A DNA stretch of 64,000 bases, taken from contig CAYMYI010000005.1 of assembly GCA_964394585.1 (NCBI GenBank), positions 6,395 to 70,394 of the forward strand, read 5' to 3'. Source of the stretch: CAYUJH01 sp964394585 (GTDB lineage Bacteria > Bacteroidota > Bacteroidia > Cytophagales > Flammeovirgaceae). Below, in pieces: positions 44,872 to 54,446 of the stretch. Below the pieces are notes generated by a model. The model made no database searches, was not told the DNA's origin, and worked only from the letters and a program-made list of their open reading frames with translations. The first letter of the stretch is position 1, and each line of letters starts with the position of its first letter. A program made the translations under genes and the position numbers.

Positions 44872-46641
44872 ATGAAAAGATGTATCGTGCTTCTATGCCT
44901 TATGATGGTTTTCGCAACTCAAACGAATGCGTGTTTTATCCTTTGTTTGAACGATGACAATACCTTTTTGGTGGGTAACCACGAAGATTGGTTTGCAAAG
45001 GATGCCGCTATTCGCATCATTCCACCTAGCCAGCACGCGTACGGCTCTGTCGTTTTCACATTTATGACAGAAGGATGGGCGCAAGGCGGCATGAACGAAA
45101 AAGGCTTATTTTTCGATGGTGCTTTTACACCTTTTCAAGAAATTGAGTTTGATTCGCAACGCGAAAAACATCCGGGGTATGTTTGGCAAGCCATGCTCAA
45201 CGAGTGTGCTACCGTTGCAGAAGCTCTTACCTTTTTAGCCCGTTATACTTTACCAGATTTGGAAGAAGCCCATATTGTACTTGCAGACGCAAAAGGGAAC
45301 GCGGTAACACTGGGGGTAAATAATGGTGCTATTGCCATTAAGCACCGAGAAGGAAATTATTTGTTACAAACCAATTTTAACCCGTGGCAGCCCGAACTTA
45401 GCGATGAGGCAACATGCCCTCGATACGAAACCGCAAAAGCACTGCTACAATCGCCCATGGCAAACGGGCGCGAAATGCTCTTAAACACCTTGAAAGCTAC
45501 CCACCAAGATACGCTCACCGTCTATTCAAACATTTATGATTTAAGCAACCGAACAATTACCACCTATGTACAACGGCAGTTTAATCGCCCGCTGACGGTA
45601 CGGCTCCCCGAAGTTTTTCAATATGGGAGTTGCACACTTCCCCTTGCTGAGATTACCAACCTCTCAGAAAGCTTGGCAACATGTAGCCAACTAGCTACAC
45701 ATTTTACATTAAAGGGTAGTCTACGCGATGCCGACACAGGTGATCCCATCCCATATGCGAACATTGGCATCCTCGATAAAAACCGAGGTACGCTTTCGGA
45801 ACCCGATGGAACCTTTGAACTGGTATTGCCCCAAACGCTCCGAAAAGATACTCTGCGCATTTCGTGCATTGGCTATGCCCCTCTGGCAATTCCAATTCAG
45901 GCTTGGCAGAATGGTACATTTGCCCTACAACCTGATAGTAAGGTTTTAGAAGAAGTACGCATTGAAGCGAAGCGATCTACCAAAGTAGCACGCTTGGGGT
46001 GGATGAGCGGGCGCGACGGCATTGTTCCCTTCGATACATTGCAAGGAGGCGCAGTGGCTGCTTTGTTGCTCGAACTGCCCGCATCACCCGTATGGGTACA
46101 GAAAATTCAGTTTCGGTTGCTATATAACTCGAAAGACACTTTACGATTTCGCCTGCATTTCTTCACGTACGATTCCCTCAACGATTGCCCTGGCGAAGAG
46201 CTGCTACATAAAGAAATTGTACTAGAAGCCCAAAAACGCTTCGGTTGGGTGCGTATTGACTTAGAGGAATGGAACATCAGCTTACTGCACCGTAAACTTT
46301 TTGTGGGGTTTGAATGGATGGATACACAAAGCACACGTATGCAACTGCTCAAGGGGCTGAGCGATTGGCAACGGTGGAAAGCCAAGCAATTTGCCAAAGG
46401 AAATGCGAAGGTAGAGTTACTCAACCCCGAAGCACCTCCTTCGCAAAGACGCTTCAAATATCATGGTAATATGATGAACTGGCCGGGGTTTGATGAGCTT
46501 CCACCTTGGACTGGCCTCATGATCGAAACAGGCAAACATGAAAAAACCGCAGGGTTGCGTACCTTCCAGCGAAAAACAAGCTTCGGCAAATGGGAAGAAC
46601 TCGACGCCACCCTTAACGCCGTGCTCGTAGTGCGTTACTAA
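44872..46641 (+). CDS. Secreted Ntn-hydrolase-like protein fused to a carboxypeptidase-regulatory domain
   Basis: A 589-residue fusion. A signal peptide ends QTNA directly before Cys21. The mature protein starts CFILCLNDDNTFLVGNHEDW, like the N-terminal Cys and NxDW segment of the choloylglycine hydrolase/penicillin V acylase group, which act with an N-terminal Cys nucleophile on amide bonds. Roughly residues 285-365 form a carboxypeptidase-regulatory-like domain (LKGSLRDADTGDPIPYANIGI to ISCIGYAPLAI), then comes a beta-rich C-terminal unit of unknown family. Cleavage by signal peptidase I would expose the nucleophile in the periplasm. The lipobox reading is poor because the -3 residue is Thr. 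The amide substrate is unknown. Confidence 0.65.
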   Translation: MKRCIVLLCLMMVFATQTNACFILCLNDDNTFLVGNHEDWFAKDAAIRIIPPSQHAYGSVVFTFMTEGWAQGGMNEKGLFFDGAFTPFQEIEFDSQREKHPGYVWQAMLNECATVAEALTFLARYTLPDLEEAHIVLADAKGNAVTLGVNNGAIAIKHREGNYLLQTNFNPWQPELSDEATCPRYETAKALLQSPMANGREMLLNTLKATHQDTLTVYSNIYDLSNRTITTYVQRQFNRPLTVRLPEVFQYGSCTLPLAEITNLSESLATCSQLATHFTLKGSLRDADTGDPIPYANIGILDKNRGTLSEPDGTFELVLPQTLRKDTLRISCIGYAPLAIPIQAWQNGTFALQPDSKVLEEVRIEAKRSTKVARLGWMSGRDGIVPFDTLQGGAVAALLLELPASPVWVQKIQFRLLYNSKDTLRFRLHFFTYDSLNDCPGEELLHKEIVLEAQKRFGWVRIDLEEWNISLLHRKLFVGFEWMDTQSTRMQLLKGLSDWQRWKAKQFAKGNAKVELLNPEAPPSQRRFKYHGNMMNWPGFDELPPWTGLMIETGKHEKTAGLRTFQRKTSFGKWEELDATLNAVLVVRY

Positions 46642-46750
46642 GCCCTCTTGGATAGTGCAATTCTTCAAAAGAACCTTGGAGTTTCATTTCGTTTCCCTAT
46701 CTTTTTTCTTTTTTTTCGTAAGAGAATAAAGCAACCAAACGAAATCGCTT

Positions 46751-48061
46751 GTGGAAACTCCCTTAAAAACGGTAGAATGCCCTCACTGTAAGCACAGCAA
46801 TCCCTCATATTTTGAAAGCAAACATCTTTGTTGTCAGCAATGTGGCACCATCTTCCAAACCGATAACCCGCAGGTAATCTACGAACAGCAATCGTTACAT
46901 CAACAATACGAGCCATGGTCGTTCTTAACCCTTCACCAAACGTTTACACATAATAAAGTGCGCTATCGCATTGTGGGAGGTATGCAGGTGCGAGGGAATT
47001 GTGTTGTACATGGGAAAGATGAAAACGGCAAACCTACTACAAGTTCGCATAATTTCTCTTACCAAGAGTGGTTTTGCCTAGGGATGAATAACAATAAAAA
47101 AGAGCTCATTATCACCGAAGATAAGCACGGTATTAAATTTAGCGTTCCTTACAATACTGAAAACCTACAAGACCCGAATACGGCTGAAGAATTACAGGTT
47201 TTCCGCAAACATGCCATTGCGAAAAACCTTTCAGAACATGGCAATGCCAGAGTAGTGTATTTTGTAGGGGAAACCGACCAAGCATTTTTAGTGGGTCAAA
47301 AGTTTGCCTATAAGTTTTTTCAATATAAAACGAGCACTTATGGGGTAGAATGGAGTGACGAAAACGACTACAGCACCTACCGATACTACAAACAAACCCC
47401 TCGCTCGAAATACTTGGTCAAAAACCAGATAGCCCAAGAAAATGACATTTCTACTTATGAAAAGCGGATGAAAGAGTTCGATTTTCTACGAGGCGTTTTT
47501 GTATTGGCAACCATTGTAAGTCTTATATTTTTGATAGTTTCATTTGCCAACAAGGGCAATACATTTTTCAGAACACAAGCTCCACTTGCCGAAATTGATG
47601 AAGATGGCTTCTTAACATCTGACACACTAGTGATTGAAAACCCGAATAAAGCCTATAAACTGACCTACGGAGCCAACCTTTCCGCAGGCAATACCGAAGT
47701 GTACGTGGCTACCGAGGTACTGAATGAAAACACGAATGTTGTTAACCTATTCGAACACGATTTTTGGAAAGCAACCGGCGTAGAAGGCGGCGAACGTTGG
47801 AGAGAAAGCGATGTAAAGGAGTCCGTATATCTTACCTTTGATATGCCCGGTAAGTATCGGTTTGTTTTTCACGTAGAGAAAACACCGAAAACTCGTATAA
47901 ATAATGGCGATACCGTATACATTTCGGTTGCCGATGGGGTAATGATGAGCCGATATTGGATTCCCGAATCCGTTATTTTATTGATTGTAACAATTTTGAT
48001 GTACGATTATCATACATCCATCTGGCTTCGCCGAAAATACTTTAAACTACTAAAAATATGA
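46751..48061 (+). CDS. DUF4178 membrane protein with N-terminal zinc ribbon
   Basis: A 436-residue protein beginning with a zinc ribbon (CPHC at about 10-13 and CQQC about 18 residues later). The DUF4178 domain is KVRYRIVGGMQVRG and YQEWFCLG, then a repeat of the domain type (ARVVYFVGETDQ), followed by two transmembrane helices (about 252-272 and 407-425) and a beta-rich periplasmic part. The start is GTG. It overlaps the next gene by four bases and is two genes upstream of a membrane spermidine synthase, an arrangement known from conserved DUF4178/DUF350/spermidine synthase neighbourhoods. Function is not established. The family and context match well. Confidence 0.75.
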   Translation: METPLKTVECPHCKHSNPSYFESKHLCCQQCGTIFQTDNPQVIYEQQSLHQQYEPWSFLTLHQTFTHNKVRYRIVGGMQVRGNCVVHGKDENGKPTTSSHNFSYQEWFCLGMNNNKKELIITEDKHGIKFSVPYNTENLQDPNTAEELQVFRKHAIAKNLSEHGNARVVYFVGETDQAFLVGQKFAYKFFQYKTSTYGVEWSDENDYSTYRYYKQTPRSKYLVKNQIAQENDISTYEKRMKEFDFLRGVFVLATIVSLIFLIVSFANKGNTFFRTQAPLAEIDEDGFLTSDTLVIENPNKAYKLTYGANLSAGNTEVYVATEVLNENTNVVNLFEHDFWKATGVEGGERWRESDVKESVYLTFDMPGKYRFVFHVEKTPKTRINNGDTVYISVADGVMMSRYWIPESVILLIVTILMYDYHTSIWLRRKYFKLLKI

Positions 48062-48300
48062 GAATCTTTGCCCGCCTACTAATTTTTGGAGGTACGACCC
48101 TCTTCATTGTTTTGCTGGCATATGTCTCCCTGACTGGAGGAGGCTTGCGTACAATGCACAATCGTAGCGTTATCAAAGCAGCTAGCCAAGATTGCCCTGG
48201 CCAAAAAGACGAATACGGCAACTGTTTGGAAGCAAGCTACCGGAGTGCTTACTACCGCAACTTTTATTTTGATAATAGCAGCTACGGAAGAGGCAAGTAA
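48058..48300 (+). CDS. Small membrane protein of the DUF4178-spermidine synthase cassette
   Basis: An 80-residue protein with one transmembrane helix (about 5-25) and a polar tail containing two Cys (ASQDCPGQKDEYGNCLEAS) and many Tyr. The Cys pair, 12 residues apart, could form a disulfide in the periplasm. It overlaps the DUF4178 gene by four bases and lies six bases before the spermidine synthase gene, so it belongs to the cassette. I do not recognise it as a named family. Confidence 0.7.
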   Translation: MRIFARLLIFGGTTLFIVLLAYVSLTGGGLRTMHNRSVIKAASQDCPGQKDEYGNCLEASYRSAYYRNFYFDNSSYGRGK

Positions 48301-48306
48301 ATTACT

Positions 48307-49881
48307 ATGGCACCAAACCGCGAAGTACCTATTTTGCTCACCTCGGTGTTCATCATTGCCGTGTGCGGCATTCTCTACGAACTACTCCTCAGCACGGTTT
48401 CAACCTACTTTTTAGGAAGCAGCATTTTACACTTTTCCGTCACCATTGGGTTATTTCTTTCAGCGATGGGGCTTGGCTCATTCTTATCGCGTTTTATCAC
48501 CAATCATCTCCTCGACAATTTTGTAAAAATAGAACTGTGGCTAGGGCTTATGGGTGGACTTTCTGCTCTTATCCTACAAGCTAGTTTTTCGTTTACCGAA
48601 AATTATTATCTCACTGCCTTTGTACTTATTACGATTTTGGGCACGTTTATCGGTATTGAAATTCCGCTACTCACCCGAATTTTAAAGAAGTATGACAATT
48701 TAAAAGATACCATTTCGAACGTCTTAGCTTTCGATTACATAGGTTCGCTTGTAGCTTCTGTGATCTTCCCGTTATTACTATTGCCTTACCTGGGCATTTT
48801 ACGGACATCTTTTGTAGTAGGCGCTTTAAACTTAGGAGTTGGTTTACTCAACGTATATCTATTTAAAAGCCAACTAAGAGCCGTAAGCCAAAAAATGCTT
48901 TTTGGGTGGGCGTCCTTATCGCTCATGGTGCTTGGTTTTGTGTATTCGTTTCAGATTAGTGGGCTGTTAGAACAGATGGTCTACTCCGATGACATCGTTT
49001 TTTCGAAACAATCGCCTTACCAACGCATTGTGGTTACCAAGTACAACAACGATACCCGCTTGTATATCAATGGAAATTTGCAGTTTTCTACCATCGACGA
49101 ATACCGCTATCACGAACCTCTCGTGCATGTTCCTATGGCATTTGTATCAAACCCCGAACGTATCCTTTTGCTAGGAGCCGGTGATGGCTTAGCAGTCCGC
49201 GAGCTAATTAAATACGCTGAAATTGGTGAAATCGATTTGGTAGATTTAGACCCTGCCGTTACTCAAATAGCGACTGAAAATCCGCTGTTCACCAGGGTAA
49301 ACCAGGGCGCTTTACAGCACCCAAACGTTCATATAATCCACGCCGATGCCTTCAATTATGTAAAAGAAACCAAGATTACATACGATTTGGTGATAATTGA
49401 CTTGCCCGACCCCAACTCGCCTTCGCTCGGCAAACTGTATAGCCGAACATTTTACCGTATGCTCCGGCAGATTCTTACCCCAACAGCTGTGATTATTACA
49501 CAATCGACTTCCCCATTTTTTGCCCGCAATGCTTTTTGGTGCATCGAGCAGACCTTAGGCTCAGTGTTTCCTGTTGTAGTCCCCATGAACGTCTATCTCC
49601 CTACCTTTGGCATGTGGGGATTCAATATGGCATTTACCTCCCCGCAACCGGAATTGATGAACGACGCCGGCCTGCTACATGAAGCCATTGAAACGAAAGT
49701 TCGCCAGCATTTGCAAAAAAATGAAGCCCGATTGCAAAACCGTTTTTTAGTGAGCGAAATCTTACCTCAACTTTTCATCTTTGAGCCCGATATGCAGCGC
49801 CCTCCGTCTATCGAAACAAATTCGCTCAATAACCAAGTATTGGTGCGCTACTACGAGGAAAGTTGGCGTCAGTGGGATTGA
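48307..49881 (+). CDS. Membrane-fused spermidine synthase-like aminopropyltransferase
   Basis: A 524-residue fusion. The N-terminal half has about seven transmembrane helices (up to residue 230). The C-terminal half is a spermidine synthase fold: ILLLGAGDGLAVRELIKY (the SAM-like donor site), DLVDLDPAV, IHADAFNYV and VIIDLPDPNSPSLGKLYS. The Asp in DLPDP aligns with the catalytic region. It may use decarboxylated S-adenosylmethionine on an amine, but no speD gene is visible nearby, so the reaction may differ. Third gene of the DUF4178 cassette. Fold is secure; the exact chemistry is open. Confidence 0.8.
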   Translation: MAPNREVPILLTSVFIIAVCGILYELLLSTVSTYFLGSSILHFSVTIGLFLSAMGLGSFLSRFITNHLLDNFVKIELWLGLMGGLSALILQASFSFTENYYLTAFVLITILGTFIGIEIPLLTRILKKYDNLKDTISNVLAFDYIGSLVASVIFPLLLLPYLGILRTSFVVGALNLGVGLLNVYLFKSQLRAVSQKMLFGWASLSLMVLGFVYSFQISGLLEQMVYSDDIVFSKQSPYQRIVVTKYNNDTRLYINGNLQFSTIDEYRYHEPLVHVPMAFVSNPERILLLGAGDGLAVRELIKYAEIGEIDLVDLDPAVTQIATENPLFTRVNQGALQHPNVHIIHADAFNYVKETKITYDLVIIDLPDPNSPSLGKLYSRTFYRMLRQILTPTAVIITQSTSPFFARNAFWCIEQTLGSVFPVVVPMNVYLPTFGMWGFNMAFTSPQPELMNDAGLLHEAIETKVRQHLQKNEARLQNRFLVSEILPQLFIFEPDMQRPPSIETNSLNNQVLVRYYEESWRQWD

Positions 49882-49896
49882 TCTTTCAGCGTCAGC

Positions 49897-50682
49897 CTAT
49901 GTCTCTTCGGTACTATCCCACAGCGAAATCCCAAAATATTTTTCTAATACCTGAATGTAATCGGCGTTGGCAACCCCATTTTCGTGTACCTTATCATCGG
50001 TTCGAACCTGAAGCGTAGTATCTATTAGGGTAACTCTACCTGTAGGGGTTGCTTTTGTACAAAACCGCTTTTGGGTAAACCACGAGTCAGCAGAAGTTTG
50101 TAAGTATTGGCTTCGGTCGGCAAAATCAATGAGTTTACACTCCATAAGTTTAAACACATACTTTAGTTCAAAATCGCCTTTACAAAAAGGTTTTCGCCAA
50201 AGCTGATATCGCCCTTCTTCTTCCGTGATTTTGTGGCAATCGCCATGCATTTCTATCTCGTAATTGGCTTCAAGTGGCAATGGTTCTAAAAACCCTCCGC
50301 CAAATCCCACATCGCAGAGATACACACGCTCTTCAATGCGTACTATAATTGCCATATGGTCGAACTCTGATCCAATAGTACCATCTTTTTCCGCCACTTG
50401 GCAAGTAATCAAATCGGCATCGTAGCCTAACATGGTGAGTACCCAATAAAACAGCCCATTCATCTCGTAACACCATCCTCCACGTTTCTTTTCCACAATT
50501 TTTTGATAAAAAGAAGGGATACTTAGAGGAATCTCCTTTTCTAAGTGGATATCCAAATTCTCAAATGGAATGTGCAGCAAATGATTGCGATGCATTTTTT
50601 TTAATAGTGCTCCCGTTGGCTCTTGCGGAAACGACAGTTCACGGAGTCCGATGCGCTCAAAATACTGATTAATCTTTTGCAT
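49897..50682 (-). CDS. Arylamine N-acetyltransferase
   Basis: About 261 residues with the NAT catalytic triad: Cys71 in KRGGWCYEMN, His109 in FDHMAII and Asp124 in LCDVGFGG. The protein transfers acetyl from acetyl-CoA to arylamines or hydrazines in the cytosol. IPFENLDIHL at 39-48 is a typical first-domain segment. The start at 50682 is chosen; the frame extends upstream through a TTG into the lipase gene, but the ATG gives the family's normal N terminus. The lipase gene ends six bases before it, in the same direction. Secure family call. Confidence 0.92.
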   Translation of the reverse strand: MQKINQYFERIGLRELSFPQEPTGALLKKMHRNHLLHIPFENLDIHLEKEIPLSIPSFYQKIVEKKRGGWCYEMNGLFYWVLTMLGYDADLITCQVAEKDGTIGSEFDHMAIIVRIEERVYLCDVGFGGGFLEPLPLEANYEIEMHGDCHKITEEEGRYQLWRKPFCKGDFELKYVFKLMECKLIDFADRSQYLQTSADSWFTQKRFCTKATPTGRVTLIDTTLQVRTDDKVHENGVANADYIQVLEKYFGISLWDSTEET

Positions 50683-50687
50683 GAGGT

Positions 50688-51503
50688 TTAAAAATCGCAA
50701 TTCCAAGATTGAATAGCCGCTAGATAGTCTTCCATATCATGGTCTTCAATCATATCAATACCACGTTCGCCAATAGCTTCGGTGGCTCCGTCTATTGCAT
50801 CTACAAAACGGAACCAAAAGCCAGGATCATTGTGAATCACTTTTTCTTCAGAAATGTACAGAAAGGTTCCTACATGCGAATAGCCCGATAAACGAGCTGG
50901 TACGCGAGTTACCAAATCGTTATTATTCTGAAAGCGGAAGAAACGGCTTTTGGCTTCTAGGTTGAACACACGCGAGGTGTCGCGGGTCATTACGCGAGGC
51001 TGCCCAAAGGTATAGCACGAAGAGAAGGGTAAATCTTGGTGAACGAGCCTTGCCACCGCCACAGTAGCCATAGCACCGCCTAGGCTATGCCCGGTAATAA
51101 ATAACGGTCGCCGTTTGGCATTGCGCAGTTGGCGATATTTCCGAAAAATAGGCTCCCATACATCTTGGTTTGCCATATAAAACCCTTTATGAAATTCTCC
51201 GAAAAGGGCATCGATGGATATGATGTTGAGGTTATCGAGCCAATCGGCTATTTCGTCGGTTCCGCGAAAGCCCATGCACAGGTAGTCTTCGTGCTCCACT
51301 ATAATTGCCTGTGCGCTATTTTTTGTGTATCCTTCTACACTAAGAAACCGAGGGTCTTTTTGTGTTAGGTACGAAAAAATTCTATTGGTATCGGGTGTTT
51401 GTGCGTCATCGTCTAGCTTAAAGTAAGCCGCTTTGGCAATTTCCGCCATCCAATAAGCATTTGCACGATGCAAAGAAGTTGTGTAAGGTTTTACGGTTTC
51501 CAT
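50688..51503 (-). CDS. Class 3 lipase family protein
   Basis: About 271 residues with the alpha/beta-hydrolase nucleophile elbow ITGHSLGGA (Ser140). An oxyanion residue is in MGFRGTDEIADW. The acid and base can be seen as Asp in NNNDLVTRVP and His in SHVGTFLYI. There is no signal peptide from the ATG at 51503, so it may act inside the cell; an upstream extension in frame is Cys- and Lys-rich and not likely real. Hydrolysis of lipid or other esters is expected. It is immediately upstream of the arylamine acetyltransferase gene in the same direction. Confidence 0.85.
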   Translation of the reverse strand: METVKPYTTSLHRANAYWMAEIAKAAYFKLDDDAQTPDTNRIFSYLTQKDPRFLSVEGYTKNSAQAIIVEHEDYLCMGFRGTDEIADWLDNLNIISIDALFGEFHKGFYMANQDVWEPIFRKYRQLRNAKRRPLFITGHSLGGAMATVAVARLVHQDLPFSSCYTFGQPRVMTRDTSRVFNLEAKSRFFRFQNNNDLVTRVPARLSGYSHVGTFLYISEEKVIHNDPGFWFRFVDAIDGATEAIGERGIDMIEDHDMEDYLAAIQSWNCDF

Positions 51504-51706
51504 TTTTACTTTTTTGTTCGGTTTAAGGCTTGTTTTACATCTAAAAGTACAAATTTTTGTGGTATGCCTATCTTCTTTTCCGCAGGAGAAAACTTGGTGT
51601 TTTCCTACTACAAGAAAGGCTAACATTCTATCTTCACAAGGTACTTATATCTTTACTTAAATAGCTAACAGCACGTTTTGCTTTTTAAAACCAAACCAAT
51701 AATGAT

Positions 51707-52817
51707 ATGACAGTCCAAGAAATCACGCAATACTTAGAAACGATAGCCCCCCGCTCGCTGCAAGAAAGTTACGACAACGCCAAACTGATTGTAGGCAACC
51801 CCACTATGAAAGTAACCGGTGTGCTCACTACACTCGATGCCACAGAACCAGTTGTCGACGAAGCCATAGAGCGAGGATGTAACCTGATTGTTGCCCATCA
51901 TCCTATTTTATTTTTTGGATTGAAACAACTCAATGGGAATAATTATGTTGAACGGACGATAATCAAAGCCATAAAAAATGATGTCGCCCTATATGCCATC
52001 CATACCAACCTCGATAATGTTGCCAACGGCGTAAATGCACGAATTTGCCAGCGGCTTGGGCTTGAAAACTGCCGTATTTTAGCACCCGGTAAAATTAACT
52101 ATTGCAAGTTGGTTACCTTCGTACCCCAAGAAGAGACAGAACGGGTCATGAATGCCCTAAGCGAAGCAGGCGCCGGCGTAATTGGTAATTACGAAACTTG
52201 CTCGTTCCAACTGGAAGGAGTGGGTACATTCCAAGGGAATGATGCCTCAAACCCTGTCTATGGGCAAAAGGGAATGTTGGAACGGGTTTCTGAAACTCGG
52301 CTTGAAATGCTCATAAGTCCGCACAAACAGGATAACATAGTAAAAGCATTAAAACACGCTCATCCTTATGAAGAGGTTGCCTACGATATTTATCCTTTAG
52401 AAAATAGCAATCCTATGGTTGGCTCAGGGATGGTTGGCGAGCTGCCCAAAGCTATGGCAGAATCTGATTTTTTTACCTACCTAATCCAAAAAATGGAGCT
52501 AAAAGGCTTTAAACATACCGCATTACGCGATAAACCAATCCAAAGGGTTGCCGTTTGTGGCGGAGCGGGTAGTTTTTTACTCAAAGATGCGATTCGTGCC
52601 AAAGCGGATATTTTTATAACTTCCGATTTTAAGTACCATGAGTTTTTTGACGCCGATGGTCGCATCATCATCGCCGATATCGGTCATTTTGAAAGCGAAA
52701 CATTTACCCGCCATCTTCTAGCCGATTTTCTGACCGAAAAATTTGGGGAAGCAATTACCCCAATCCTGGTTTCTACAGTGCCCACTAACCCGGNNNNNNN
52801 NNNACGATTATTGTTAA
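51707..52817 (+). CDS. Nif3-like dinuclear metal centre protein (end broken by an assembly gap)
   Basis: About 366 residues of the Nif3/YbgI family, which forms hexamers with two metals per site; some members act on GTP cyclohydrolase-type or folate intermediates but the function is uncertain. Visible are YDNAKLIVGNP, VAHHPILFFGLK with the HH ligands, AIHTNLDNV and DIGHFESE near the C terminus. A middle insertion of about 100 residues (PxYGQKGMLERVSETRLE) is common in Bacteroidota. A ten-N run at 52794-52803 ends the clean frame. Joining the flanks with no missing base gives TNPDDYC and a TAA at 52815-52817. Family call is strong. Confidence 0.88.
52794..52803. other. Ten-N assembly gap near the 3' end of the Nif3-like gene
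   Basis: Removing the N run and joining the flanks directly yields a short in-frame C terminus and a stop codon. Confidence 0.95.
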
Positions 52818-52884
52818 AATTGCAGATTAAAATTTTTCATGCCTGAATTGGGCATAATTTCACGTAATACAGGTATATTATAAT

Positions 52885-53679
52885 ATGGAAACAACGGTTG
52901 CTCAGAAACTCGAAGCGTTAATGAAGCTTCAACAAATTGATTCTCAACTCGATGAAATTCGAAAAGTGCGTGGCGATTTACCCGAAGAAGTACAAGACTT
53001 AGAAGATGAAATTGAAGGCTATCAGACACGTGTCGATAAGTTTGTCGCTGAGCGAGAAGCCTACGAAACCACTATTAAGGAAAAGAAAAACGCCATTCAA
53101 GATTCCAAGAAACTCATCGCCCGCTATGAAGAACAGCAATTAAACGTACGAAATAACCGCGAGTACGACGCTATTACCAAAGAAATGGAGCTTCAAGACC
53201 TTGAAATTCAAATCTCTAACAAAAAAATTAAAGAAGCTGAGGAACTGATTGAAGCTAAGCAAGTTCAAATCGATGAAACGACGCACATATTAGAAGAACG
53301 CAAGAAAGATTTAGAGAATAAAAAGAAAGAACTCGATGTAATTATTTCGGAAACGGAAGTAGAAGAAGAAAAACTTAAAAAATCAAGAGAGCGCGCTTCA
53401 AAAGGAATCGAAGAACGATTGCTGAAATCGTACAATAAAATTCGGAAAAATGCACGTAACGGACTTGCTGTAGTAGCCGTAAAACGAGCTGCTTGTGGGG
53501 GGTGTTTTAACATGGTGCCACCACAACGTCAAGTAGATATTAAGGACAAAAAGAAAATCATCGTTTGTGAACACTGCGGGCGTATTTTAGCTGACGTAGA
53601 AGATGTGGTAGAAGAAGAAACTCCAAAGAAAAGAAAAACCACTCGCAAGAAAACCACGAAAAAGACTACTGCAAGCTAG
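52885..53679 (+). CDS. Coiled-coil protein with C-terminal C4 zinc ribbon
   Basis: A 264-residue protein. The first 185 residues are a long coiled coil in two antiparallel arms with a basic turn (IARYEEQQLNVRNNREYDAI). The C-terminal domain is a zinc ribbon with CGGCF and CEHCGRIL, and the tail is a run of basic residues. The family (zf-RING_7, C4-type) is widespread and often near Nif3-like genes, as here. It has been linked to nucleic acid binding but lacks a settled role. It follows the Nif3-like gene after 67 bases in the same direction. Confidence 0.82.
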   Translation: METTVAQKLEALMKLQQIDSQLDEIRKVRGDLPEEVQDLEDEIEGYQTRVDKFVAEREAYETTIKEKKNAIQDSKKLIARYEEQQLNVRNNREYDAITKEMELQDLEIQISNKKIKEAEELIEAKQVQIDETTHILEERKKDLENKKKELDVIISETEVEEEKLKKSRERASKGIEERLLKSYNKIRKNARNGLAVVAVKRAACGGCFNMVPPQRQVDIKDKKKIIVCEHCGRILADVEDVVEEETPKKRKTTRKKTTKKTTAS

Positions 53680-53705
53680 TTTCCCAAAAAACGAGGGTGT
53701 TCTAT

Positions 53706-54446
53706 TTACTTCGTAGGGATTCCTAAAGCCAATGCTCGTTCTTGGCGCAATTGTGCAAAAGGAAGTTGCCATTGAAGCGGTAAACCATACTCCCAAGCAC
53801 AAACCGGAAGAAGCCCATCGGCTGCTAATGTACGCAGAAGGTGGGCTTCCTCTTTAGGGTTTCGCGAAAAGACAAAAGGATTTCGATAACTCCCTTCGGG
53901 GATTTGATGATACTTTGCATCATTTTGCGAAATAAGCACTTCTAATTCTTTTCCCCTCTTTAATAAATAGGCTAAAAAATCTTTGTGGAAAGGCGGGGTG
54001 TTTTTTCGACATACCGGTTCTTTTTTTACCCATTTTGCCCAATCGAAACCATACATAAAATCGTGCATGTAGCGAAAGCTAATGTTGCCTTCGTTGCCAA
54101 AAATCTTCAGTAGGTCAGTAAGGAGCTTGTGGTATTCGGCGATTACGTTGAGAGGCTGTGCTGCAGATAGAGCTTCTTCTATCACAAATTGAAATAGATA
54201 GGCGTAATCCCAGAAAATATTTTCGGGAAAGAAACGAACTTGTTTTTGCACAAAATCTAAAATTACTCCGGCGTAAACCTCAAAAAACGACTCTTCAGCA
54301 TGAGGATATGCGCTTTGCCAACGTTCCCATAATGTCTGAAACGTTGGTGCACAGGGCTGCGTAGGATTCAATGAATGGCAAATAATGTTCTGACTTGCAA
54401 TCCAACTATCAATCGTTTCAAACCCCGATGCTGCTGGTAAACTCAT
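53706..54446 (-). CDS. Unknown protein translationally coupled to a UbiA prenyltransferase
   Basis: About 246 residues, cytosolic, rich in Trp, Phe and Tyr (WERWQSAYPHAEESFFEVYAG, FMYGFDWAKWVKKEPV), with no signal peptide or transmembrane segment. The central FGNEGNISFRYMHDFMYGFDW and the C-terminal RNPKEEAHLLRTLAADGLLPV are the most structured-looking parts. I do not recognise a family. The ATG at 54446 overlaps the UbiA gene's TGA by four bases, which points to coupled translation. The converging zinc-ribbon gene ends 26 bases away. Aromatic-rich helices could bind a prenyl or quinone-like ligand, as a guess. Confidence 0.6.
   Translation of the reverse strand: MSLPAASGFETIDSWIASQNIICHSLNPTQPCAPTFQTLWERWQSAYPHAEESFFEVYAGVILDFVQKQVRFFPENIFWDYAYLFQFVIEEALSAAQPLNVIAEYHKLLTDLLKIFGNEGNISFRYMHDFMYGFDWAKWVKKEPVCRKNTPPFHKDFLAYLLKRGKELEVLISQNDAKYHQIPEGSYRNPFVFSRNPKEEAHLLRTLAADGLLPVCAWEYGLPLQWQLPFAQLRQERALALGIPTK

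Noticed and set aside
44932..44934. A lipobox at Cys21 of the Ntn-hydrolase-like protein
   Set aside because: The residue three before the Cys is Thr and the one two before is Asn, which fit lipoprotein signals poorly; the N-terminal Cys chemistry explains the position better.
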